8,767 nucleotides of DNA from Proteobacteria bacterium ST_bin11 (GCA_002083615.1 MSXO01000062.1:1-8767), one strand, 5' to 3'. Positions 1 through 6,601 are shown, counted from the first letter of the stretch. The notes: generated by a model from the letters alone, not told the origin. Program-made: numbers and translations.

Positions 1-26
1 TTTTTTTTTAAACGAACAAACACAAA

Positions 27-32
27 AATAAA
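27..32 (+). terminator. Possible AATAAA poly(A) signal of a gene left of the window
   Basis: An exact AATAAA lies 18 bases after the T9 run at the window edge. Two other genes in the window have AATAAA within 10 bases or so of their stop, so this may close an upstream rightward gene not included here. It could equally be a chance match in A-rich leader sequence. Confidence 0.2.
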
Positions 33-127
33 TTCCTCGCGTCAACTCTAAGCTCGCAACCATTCGGGAATTCAACTACTCTAAAGGATCTCTAGTGAAA
101 AATAAACTCCCCCCTCGTCAAGCTAAG

Positions 128-145
128 ATGAGAAGTCCTTCGTGA
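128..145 (+). promoter_or_regulatory. Five-codon upstream ORF (MRSPS) before the secreted-protein gene
   Basis: The first ATG in this leader (128-130, A at -3) opens a frame of only five codons that ends at TGA 143-145, eight bases before the ATG at 154. If the transcript starts to its left, a scanning ribosome meets this ORF first, so it could dampen or tune translation of the secreted protein. The transcription start is unknown; if it falls after 128 the uORF is irrelevant. Confidence 0.3.
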
Positions 146-153
146 TCTCAAAG

Positions 154-435
154 ATGAAAATTCTTGTTCTTCTTGCTCTGTTCTTCGCGTTTGCTGCCGT
201 GCTCTCTACAGTGAACGCAGACGAAGGCGACGTTGTCATTGCCGACGGCGTGAATACCGTCAAGGTTTCCTGCGGAGACTGCAACACTGCATGCCAAACA
301 AAGGCAGCATTCATCTCGTATTGCACGTGCATGGGTCCCGGCCAACCGTGCAAGAAGCTTGCCAACCAGCCTGGCGTCATCTGGAATCCCACCGTCGTTG
401 CAGCTTGCCAGCGCGACTACTGTGTTGGCGAGTAG
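154..435 (+). CDS. Small secreted cysteine-rich protein (8 Cys), unknown function
   Basis: A 93-residue protein. The ATG at 154 is chosen because a eukaryotic-type gene is expected and it starts directly with a typical signal peptide (MKILVLLALFFAFAAVL), with A at -3; the frame could extend only 12 bases more to a GTG. Signal peptidase cleavage is likely after A22 (TVNA/DEGD), leaving about 71 residues. The mature part has eight cysteines, at 40, 43, 47, 57, 59, 66, 85 and 90, an even number suited to four disulfides. The C-x3-C (43/47) and C-x-C (57/59) pair recalls defensin/toxin-like cysteine-stabilised folds, but the full spacing matches no family I can name. There is no membrane anchor after the signal, so it should enter the secretory pathway and be released or sit in a virion or vesicle lumen. 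It ends one base from the convergent polymerase gene. A role in host interaction is only a guess. Confidence 0.8.
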   Translation: MKILVLLALFFAFAAVLSTVNADEGDVVIADGVNTVKVSCGDCNTACQTKAAFISYCTCMGPGQPCKKLANQPGVIWNPTVVAACQRDYCVGE

Positions 436-436
436 T

Positions 437-3400
437 CTACTTGAATAAAGATTCAATGTCCATGCATAATTCATCCAATAGTTTTTCCGATCGAACGAAC
501 GCGCCCTGTGACAATAGCCGAGGTAGATATTGAGGACAGCCGTTTGCACTGCATAGAACAGGTTTGCTATCATCGATCTTCAGGCAGCTTCTACAGGTTT
601 TCAAGCAGGCCCCGTACGCCTCCGCTGCATTGTCCACCACTTCACTTTCTCGAGCGAGCACCTCGCGAAAATCCTCGGTTCCGTACTTTTTCTCGAGGCT
701 TTCCAAGAGCGTTTCGTCTCTTTGCGTGTAGCTGCTAATCAACGATCGGTTGTTTTTGTCGACGTGAGCACTTCGAACTCGACCTCTAGTTAGTTCGAGA
801 TAGCGAGTTTGAATGTTTCGCGCGTTAACGCTGCCCGTTTGAGCAGTGCCAAATAAATATTGTTCGGTCTCGGTGTCCACCTCGTCCATGCTTACAGGAA
901 TGTTGCCATTTTCGTCGAGTTCGATCTTTGCTCGTTTTGCAGGTCGGGAAGACGTGCCACCGCCAGACCGATAGTCGCTAAGCTTACGCTTCGACACTCG
1001 TTCTACCATTTCATCGTAGAGAAAGTGACGCATCGTTCGAACAATCGACTTCTTGAACTTGTGGTCAAGATAGTACATATAGTCAATGGGAATACCTTCC
1101 TTGACCACACATTCTGGATCGTCGGCGATTTCGTAACCCTTTCGTGCCTGTCCTTTGCGTGCATCGTTGATGTGCGTGTAGACAAAAGGCACCCTCGATC
1201 CAACAGGAGGTGCTTCGAGACCACGTTCCTCTAGTCGTCGAACGACAGTCAAGTGTTCTTGATTCTGATTGGTGTAGTATTCTCGCGATCGCTGCTTCGA
1301 CAAGATCAAGTCAACGATGGAGACTTCGCCTCGCGCCAACTCTCCAGCCTTCTCTCGGATATAGTCGACAGCCTTCTGCTTCAACTCCTTGACGAAGGCC
1401 AAGTCAATTGCGTCGGCCTTCGAACCATCGGGATCCTCTTCAAAGGTAAAAGGACTCTTCGCTGGCATCACCTGAATAATTTTGAATAGCTCAGTCAGGA
1501 CCTTTTGCGTGAAAGGTAGAGCGTCGCGTCGCACCGTCTCCAAGCCTTTGCTCGTCAAATAGGGCGTCTTACCAATGAACGCGTAGAAGAAACTATAGCG
1601 TTTTGCAGCAAAGGCGACAAAACGGAACATCGCCTTCTCAAAGTCCACCTTCATGGGCCATTTGAAGTTCTTGTTGATGCGAGGCACCCATTCTTCCTGA
1701 GCAAAGGCGGTAATCGCCTCCATGTCCTTGAGGCGCCACCATCCATCGGGTAGAGCAGGGAACTTGGCGCGCTGACACTTTGGATGATCGACACCCAATT
1801 CTTCTAGTCGTTTGCGCGCTCTTTCCCACTTTGCTTCGAACTGTCCTCGAGCAAGACCAGGAAACTGCATGAACACAGAGTCCGTATCGCCTCCAACGCA
1901 AATGGCATTGTAACGGCGAATGGTTTTGTTCTTGGCCAACATGATGCTTTCACGGCCACATCCTGTGACCGCACCAGCAACGTGGGTATCGCCGAGAGCT
2001 CCTCGAGTACCACAGACGCCATACATAGAGTTCATCAACAACTTGATGTTGTTGGAGGCCGCTGTGGCCACAGCGGCCAACACCTTGTTGTAGTTGGGAT
2101 TGGGTGTCACACCATCTTCCAGGAATTCGTTGCCATAGAATTCAATCAACTCCTTGGCTTCATTGCGCAAGCGCAACAGCATGAACTCGGTGACAGCCAA
2201 TACACCTCGACGAATCTCCTTGCACAAGAAGAACAATCTGACCTCGCGGCCAGTGCGTGGATTGACCACTTTCTGTTTGGACGGTGCAATCACCATGTCC
2301 TCGGTAACGCCTCGTTCTTCCATATCATCTTCGTAGACCTTCGTGTTCGATCCCATGTTGTACATCATCATGATTGAAGGATAGAGCGATGCAAAGTCGA
2401 TGCATAGAGCAGGTAGATCGTGATACCAGCCGAGACGTTCCTTCATCACTACGGCACCCTGGTATTCCGCAGTTCGATTGGCCATGTCATTGCACGATGC
2501 CTTGGCAATGGCCATATCACGTTCCACATTCTGTCGTCGCACGATATCGGAGATCTCTTGATCTTCCGCATTGCGAGCGCTCGACGATGACGATGATGAC
2601 GACGTCAACGTCTCGCCAGACCAACCAGGATAGCTTTTCCACTCAGTTGGAGGAGGTTCAGCAGGTCTTTCCTTGATCTTTCCTTTGTTGCTTTCTGCGT
2701 GCGCACTTCTTTGAACGTCGGCGAGTAGATCTCCACCGTCGTCATCGGGTTCATCATCTTCGGCAATCTTACTATGCGAGTACTTGGTTCGTGTGAGTTT
2801 TTCCCAATGCGAAAGCGTAATCTTTTCCTTGTCGACGACACCGCCGTCGACGTCGTCGTGAACAACACTTTCCTGCGAAGTAACACTGCGAAAGTAGCTG
2901 ACAATGCTAGTTGGATTGACGTTGCTTCCCCTGAGATTTTTCGCTGGCGTCGTTCGAGTTCTCTGTCGTTTGTTTCCCGATGGCGTAGACGCAGCAGCTT
3001 GAGCGGCGTCACGTTTTCCAAGTTGAACAGAAGCAACCTTGAAGTTCTTGTCGTTGCCGTTCTTTGCGTTCTTTCGATCTTCGAAGAACTGACTGTCCGC
3101 TTCGTATTTTTCCGTGAGCTGGCGTGCCGTCAACAAGATGTTTTCGTTGTACGACTTTGTGAAGAAGCCATTGGTTCGAAGGATGTAGCGAGAACCAAGT
3201 TCCTTGTTGCCCTTGAAATAGCCGCCAATCACCTTTTCTTGCATCCCCTTTTCGCTGATGAGATCCTCGGAGACAAATCCACTTGCGCAGGCGAGACGAT
3301 TCATTGCCACAATCAATTTGCTGTGCGCCACCAATTGCATTGGAAGCTGAGCATCGCGAAAGCAGTAGTGAGCCAACGTCCAACGAGACTTATCGCTCTC

Positions 3401-5728
3401 TTTGAAATAGCCCATGATCGCTTCGTAGGGCATATCGGATTTCGTCGTACCCAAGAGCAGACGAGAGAGAAAGTCCAGGGTATTGCTCTTGTCCTTGCGT
3501 TCACGCATGAAGATTTCACACGTATCTATCTGTGTTATGCCACATTCGTTGTCCAAGGAAGTGATTGTCTTCTCGCTGTGCGCTCGCGAATTGAACTGTC
3601 GTTCGGTGATTCGCGTGGTCTGCGATCGAACGTAGCCAAGCGACTTGACATCGATGCCAAGAACCCTCGATCGATTCAGTACCCTAGGCATATCATAGCG
3701 TTTACCATTGTGGGTAATGTAGTAGCGAGGATGCATTATACTATAGAAGTAAAGATAGGCTTGAAGCATCTCTTTTTCCTTGGCAAACTGGTAGCACTCG
3801 ACAGGTCCGTTAAGTTCGCTGCCTTCCATCGCTTCGTCGACGAGTCCAAGCATGAAACCAAAGTAGCGATAGCCTTTCGTGGCTTCGAAACTCGGTGTCT
3901 TATAGGTGTCAACGCGATCGTCGGCACGTCTCGACACCAAGCACATGCACAATATCGGCGAGTCCCAGTAGGTGGTACCTCCAAAATACTTGCCGAACTT
4001 ACCCGACTCGATATCAAAGCCAGTCTGTAGAGCTTTGGGCATGTCAAATGACGTAAGACCATTATAGCCCAAGGACACTCGTTCCAGAGGATTCAAACAC
4101 TCGAGTGGATTTCCGTCTGGTGCTATTCGAATGTTTGCTTCCAAGTGCGTTACATGATGGACGCCAAGTTCAGGTGCAACGGCGCGAGGCAACGTCAAGT
4201 TGAGATTGTAGGCACGATGCCAGTGCGACATGAGAATGTCGTAGCGCTTTCCAAACATCGTCTCCGGTGAAAAGATTTCATAGATGTCGTGTCGTAAATC
4301 CATGCACGCCAGAAGGCTTGCGCCACGAGATGGCTCCTTGGCAAGCGATCGAGCTTCAACATACTTTTTGTGGATGCTGTTCAGCGTATTGACGATGACT
4401 TTGATAAAGCTGTAGTTGCTCACCTCGCACTTGATAAAGTCGAAAACGCGTTCGTTGAGCTTGCCATCCTTACCGTCGTTGAAATATCCATCTTTGTAGT
4501 CGTGCTTGCTCGTCTCCACAGAAAGCCTAAACGATTTGCTAGCGTCGCTATTGCCTCCACCACGTTCTTTGATCGAGTGCCAAAGCGATGACTTGAGCTT
4601 TCCTCGAAGGTAGTCGAGATGATGTTCTTGCAATCGCGTTCCATTGAAGATGTTACACCAGTCCTCGGGAAAGCCTGGTGCAGCGAACGCCAAATTTGGA
4701 CGAATCCAAAAGGTGAAGATTACATCGGTGAAGGTAACAAAGACAGGCGTACCCGAGGGCGTTGCAGCGTGCATTCGCATGCAGTTGAGCACGCTATCGT
4801 ACTCTAGGCGATAGTTCATTAGGAAGTACTCATCGTTCACAGGAGGAACGCCATTTCGAACGTAGGGGTCTAAGGACGCGTCGACAAACACAGAATCTGT
4901 TCCACCTTCATCCTCGATGTCGTATACACCTCGTTCGAGTTTGTCGAGCTTCATTGCACGTTCGTCTCTGAGCATTTTGTGGAAGCGGTCTTGAAAGCTT
5001 TCGTAGGTGAGATAGCGTGAAGAATCTTCGAAGTTGAGGCGTTCATCTGTGCGTACGTCGAGATCCTTGAGAATGGGTGAAGCTTTGACAAGCTTGTTGA
5101 TGTTGATGATCGTTCCAGTTACAAAGGCATTGTTTGTCGTCGTGTCTTTGCTTGCAACTTGTAGGTAGCGAAGAACGCGTGTTCCTGCAACGATAGTCGA
5201 TTCCACCTTGTCCAGACGTTTGCGCACTCGCATCGTTGATGAAACTTCATCGGTCACTTGAAGATCAACGTCACTTGGCCTTCCGTACATGAGATTGACA
5301 TCGAAGTTGCGATAGCAGAGTTCCGTTGCGTAGAGACCAACCGCGAGAATCATCTCTAGCTTGGGCATTGCCAAGAGAAGATCGACCACATGGCTACTCG
5401 ACGCTTTTAGTTCTAGCGGAGTGAGATTGTGTTTTTTCTCGTCGGTAGACCAACCAACACAACAGCTTGCAATTGCATAGCGATTACGTGGACGATCAGC
5501 ATGACTGAACGCAGTGTTAAAGATACTGTTGAAGCGTAGTCGAAGTTCCGAAGAACTATCGATAATACCAGCAACAGCATCTTCAGTTAGAGGATGATCC
5601 GTTAGAATCAAGAAACGTGCATCCCTTGGACCACGCCATTTCACGATGTTACCTGAAAAAGCGTCGGCGACCAGGGAATCCCGAAGTTTGCGATCCAAGT
5701 TAAATTCCTGGATATCGTCGGTTTGCAT
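437..5728 (-). CDS. Family B DNA polymerase, 1763 aa, with extra N-terminal, pre-palm and C-terminal regions
   Basis: Replicative DNA-directed DNA polymerase with 3'-5' proofreading. Exo I is FDIES (D572, E574), Exo II is N674-x3-YD679, and Exo III is Y788-x3-D792, so the exonuclease looks intact. Polymerase motif A is DFASLYPSI (D1111), motif B is KLLMNSMYG (1229-1237), and motif C is GGDTDSVF (1279-1286, aspartates 1281 and 1283) with Gly where the family normally has Tyr. KRY (1376-1378) and KGLETVRRD (1394-1402) mark the palm/thumb. Extras: about 250 residues more than eukaryotic Pol delta before Exo I, with residues 35-210 patterned like a family 4 uracil-DNA glycosylase; a roughly 230-residue low-complexity insert before motif A (about 850-1090), with a bipartite NLS-like stretch, a PIP-like TSIVSYF and eight serines; an NLS-like PAKRAKIELD (1596-1605); and a C-terminal CRSC-x10-C-x4-CP set (1712-1732) like the CysB iron-sulfur site of Pol delta. 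No intein motifs are seen. The start ATG follows an A-rich leader. The polymerase call is near certain; domain calls outside the core are inference. Confidence 0.97.
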   Translation of the reverse strand: MQTDDIQEFNLDRKLRDSLVADAFSGNIVKWRGPRDARFLILTDHPLTEDAVAGIIDSSSELRLRFNSIFNTAFSHADRPRNRYAIASCCVGWSTDEKKHNLTPLELKASSSHVVDLLLAMPKLEMILAVGLYATELCYRNFDVNLMYGRPSDVDLQVTDEVSSTMRVRKRLDKVESTIVAGTRVLRYLQVASKDTTTNNAFVTGTIININKLVKASPILKDLDVRTDERLNFEDSSRYLTYESFQDRFHKMLRDERAMKLDKLERGVYDIEDEGGTDSVFVDASLDPYVRNGVPPVNDEYFLMNYRLEYDSVLNCMRMHAATPSGTPVFVTFTDVIFTFWIRPNLAFAAPGFPEDWCNIFNGTRLQEHHLDYLRGKLKSSLWHSIKERGGGNSDASKSFRLSVETSKHDYKDGYFNDGKDGKLNERVFDFIKCEVSNYSFIKVIVNTLNSIHKKYVEARSLAKEPSRGASLLACMDLRHDIYEIFSPETMFGKRYDILMSHWHRAYNLNLTLPRAVAPELGVHHVTHLEANIRIAPDGNPLECLNPLERVSLGYNGLTSFDMPKALQTGFDIESGKFGKYFGGTTYWDSPILCMCLVSRRADDRVDTYKTPSFEATKGYRYFGFMLGLVDEAMEGSELNGPVECYQFAKEKEMLQAYLYFYSIMHPRYYITHNGKRYDMPRVLNRSRVLGIDVKSLGYVRSQTTRITERQFNSRAHSEKTITSLDNECGITQIDTCEIFMRERKDKSNTLDFLSRLLLGTTKSDMPYEAIMGYFKESDKSRWTLAHYCFRDAQLPMQLVAHSKLIVAMNRLACASGFVSEDLISEKGMQEKVIGGYFKGNKELGSRYILRTNGFFTKSYNENILLTARQLTEKYEADSQFFEDRKNAKNGNDKNFKVASVQLGKRDAAQAAASTPSGNKRQRTRTTPAKNLRGSNVNPTSIVSYFRSVTSQESVVHDDVDGGVVDKEKITLSHWEKLTRTKYSHSKIAEDDEPDDDGGDLLADVQRSAHAESNKGKIKERPAEPPPTEWKSYPGWSGETLTSSSSSSSSARNAEDQEISDIVRRQNVERDMAIAKASCNDMANRTAEYQGAVVMKERLGWYHDLPALCIDFASLYPSIMMMYNMGSNTKVYEDDMEERGVTEDMVIAPSKQKVVNPRTGREVRLFFLCKEIRRGVLAVTEFMLLRLRNEAKELIEFYGNEFLEDGVTPNPNYNKVLAAVATAASNNIKLLMNSMYGVCGTRGALGDTHVAGAVTGCGRESIMLAKNKTIRRYNAICVGGDTDSVFMQFPGLARGQFEAKWERARKRLEELGVDHPKCQRAKFPALPDGWWRLKDMEAITAFAQEEWVPRINKNFKWPMKVDFEKAMFRFVAFAAKRYSFFYAFIGKTPYLTSKGLETVRRDALPFTQKVLTELFKIIQVMPAKSPFTFEEDPDGSKADAIDLAFVKELKQKAVDYIREKAGELARGEVSIVDLILSKQRSREYYTNQNQEHLTVVRRLEERGLEAPPVGSRVPFVYTHINDARKGQARKGYEIADDPECVVKEGIPIDYMYYLDHKFKKSIVRTMRHFLYDEMVERVSKRKLSDYRSGGGTSSRPAKRAKIELDENGNIPVSMDEVDTETEQYLFGTAQTGSVNARNIQTRYLELTRGRVRSAHVDKNNRSLISSYTQRDETLLESLEKKYGTEDFREVLARESEVVDNAAEAYGACLKTCRSCLKIDDSKPVLCSANGCPQYLPRLLSQGAFVRSEKLLDELCMDIESLFK
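441..456 (+). terminator. Hairpin plus AATAAA at the convergent gene junction
   Basis: The stop of the secreted-protein gene is followed by a perfect 6-bp inverted repeat, TTGAAT (441-446) and ATTCAA (451-456), with loop AAAG. AATAAA (444-449) straddles the stem and loop. Just before it the string AGTAG-T-CTACT (431-441) is another palindrome containing both genes' stop codons. The AATAAA lies nine bases beyond the + strand stop and inside the end of the polymerase gene, so the two mRNAs should overlap at their 3' ends. Use as a 3'-end signal is inferred; palindromic transcript ends are known in mimivirus, with longer stems. Confidence 0.5.
2579..2602 (-). repeat. Trinucleotide repeat encoding eight serines in the polymerase insert
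   Basis: Eight consecutive TCN/TCA serine codons (polymerase residues 1043-1050), read as GAY-type triplets on the + strand. The run lies at the end of the disordered insert just before the palm. Such triplet runs are prone to slippage, so length may vary between isolates. It probably acts as a flexible linker. Confidence 0.6.
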
Positions 5729-5771
5729 TTTTTCTCTCTTTTTTGTTCTTTTTTTTTAAAGAGGAAAAAAA
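5729..5771. promoter_or_regulatory. Divergent promoter/leader region between polymerase and orphan gene
   Basis: Only 43 bases separate two divergent ATGs. The + strand reads as a pyrimidine tract broken by one G (5729-5757), ending in nine T, then AAA, GAGG and seven A directly against the ATG at 5772. On the - strand the polymerase leader is A9-GAAC-A6-GAGAG-A5-ATG. The two ends form an imperfect inverted repeat, so both genes have a GAG-type purine step and an A-run at the start codon. TTTAAA (5755-5760) is self-complementary and could serve as a TATA-like core for both directions. The roles are inferred. Confidence 0.55.
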
Positions 5772-6329
5772 ATGTCTTCGGAAAAATTTGTAAAATTTTC
5801 AATCGTCTTGCCTTTTCGCAGGATTGAAGCTTGTTCACTCATCGCCTTGAACGAGAATCTTTCGTTGTTGTTCAGGGAAGCCAAGGAGTCCACGGCAAAG
5901 CTCTATCTGAAATACAGTAGCTTGGATATTCATCAAATTGAATATTCACGTTACGAAAGCGCGGATAGCATTCAACAAGTCTGCAAGTTATTTTCCGAGA
6001 TCGTCAATCGGATTTTCTCCAGAGTGTTCAACGACTCCGACAGACTTCGTCAAGATCTCTTGAGTGTAACGCGCGTCTATTCTAGTCACAGAACTTCGTG
6101 TATCTACTCGGAAACAAACATCACAACTTCAGACTACGCAGTGCTCATCATCGTTGTTAAACGAGCGCTTCTAACACTGAAAGGCCTGGAGAATCCTAGA
6201 GTCGAGTTGCACATTGAAAATCAGCTAAGCTTGATTCTTCGTGGAATTGAAGCACACACGACATCAATCGATCTCACGTCTTATGAAGACACCGCAATTG
6301 TCACGCTCTTCAAGTTCCCTTTGTTTTAA
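5772..6329 (+). CDS. Hypothetical protein, 185 aa
   Basis: I do not recognise this protein. The frame is open from the ATG at 5772, directly after a seven-A leader, to TAA at 6327. It has no signal peptide and no clear membrane segment; the most hydrophobic stretch is AVLIIVVKRALLTL (123-136), which is short and interrupted by charge. Alternating hydrophobic patterns (SIQQVCKLFSEIVNRIFSRVF, about 66-86, and the 145-157 stretch) suggest a mixed helix/strand globular protein of one domain. Only three cysteines are present (21, 71, 110), so it is not a zinc finger. It is divergent from the polymerase across a 43-base shared control region, so the two may be expressed together. No AATAAA follows until 6593, so its mRNA may also cover the 58-residue gene. 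Confidence 0.75.
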   Translation: MSSEKFVKFSIVLPFRRIEACSLIALNENLSLLFREAKESTAKLYLKYSSLDIHQIEYSRYESADSIQQVCKLFSEIVNRIFSRVFNDSDRLRQDLLSVTRVYSSHRTSCIYSETNITTSDYAVLIIVVKRALLTLKGLENPRVELHIENQLSLILRGIEAHTTSIDLTSYEDTAIVTLFKFPLF

Positions 6330-6386
6330 CGCCACGTTCACGAACATCTGCATCCTTTTCACGCTTTCCATTATCGCTCTTCTACT

Positions 6387-6563
6387 ATGTCTTCGCAGTG
6401 TATTTGGTGCGATATTGTTTTCACCTCCGAGAACACGAATCATAGGGTAACGTGCATTGTTTGCTCTGAAGAAGACCTTTGCAAACAATGCGCCACCTAC
6501 TGTCCACATGTTGAATGCAAAGCTTATTTTTGCAACGATTGCATCTGTGAACACAACCCCTAG
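6387..6563 (+). CDS. Small cysteine-rich, probably zinc-binding protein, 58 aa
   Basis: A short frame from ATG 6387 (A at -3) to TAG 6561, lying between two same-strand genes with gaps of 57 and 38 bases. It encodes 11 cysteines (5, 8, 23, 26, 32, 35, 39, 44, 49, 52, 54) and three histidines (19, 41, 56), mostly as C-x2-C pairs: C5/C8, C23/C26, C32/C35, C49/C52. This is enough for two or three zinc sites, of a B-box or treble-clef kind. Residues 42-53 (VECKAYFCNDCI) match the C-terminal cluster of the helicase (MECRKVFCNECA, 471-482) at 6 of 12 positions, with three further conservative changes. An opposite-strand frame over the same bases shows no such pattern. Likely a small nucleic-acid- or protein-binding factor; no further function can be claimed. 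Confidence 0.75.
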   Translation: MSSQCIWCDIVFTSENTNHRVTCIVCSEEDLCKQCATYCPHVECKAYFCNDCICEHNP

Positions 6564-6592
6564 AAGAAGGAGAAGGAAAGAGTTCTCTCGAG

Positions 6593-6598
6593 AATAAA
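6593..6598 (+). terminator. AATAAA poly(A)-type signal after the 58-aa gene
   Basis: An exact AATAAA lies 30 bases after the TAG at 6561 and three bases before the next ATG. It is preceded by a short inverted repeat, TTCTC-TC-GAGAA (6583-6594). It probably ends transcripts of the 58-residue gene and perhaps of the orphan before it. If so, the promoter of the membrane-protein gene must lie inside the preceding gene. Confidence 0.45.
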
Positions 6599-6601
6599 GC
6601 A

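Larger units (their letters stand above)
1..153. other. Non-coding leader left of the secreted-protein gene
   Basis: No convincing gene lies here. The stretch opens with nine T followed by AAA (1-12), the same T9-AAA string found at 5749-5760 in the divergent promoter. The nonamer AAAAATAAA occurs twice, at 24-32 and 98-106. The first copy could be a polyadenylation signal for a rightward gene ending before the window. The second lies about 48 bases before the ATG at 154 and could be an A/T-rich promoter element. These roles are inferred from base composition and position only. Confidence 0.5.

Noticed and set aside
142..153. GTG at 142 as the start of the secreted protein
   Set aside because: GTG starts are bacterial. 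The ATG at 154 has a good -3 A and puts the signal peptide exactly at the N-terminus.
148..573. Minus-strand frame of 141 codons across the secreted-protein gene and polymerase end
   Set aside because: It overlaps two better supported genes. Its cysteines do not form a plausible pattern, and its end is just the reverse of the signal-peptide coding stretch.
2549..3181. Intein or self-splicing intron as explanation of the polymerase insert
   Set aside because: There is no N-terminal Cys/Ser splicing block, no HN-C/S/T end and no endonuclease motif. The sequence is low-complexity linker and stays in frame.
2774..4030. Long open frame (418 codons) on the + strand inside the polymerase gene
   Set aside because: It is antisense to the exonuclease and insert region of a clearly real gene, has no recognisable motif, and is explained by that gene's codon composition.
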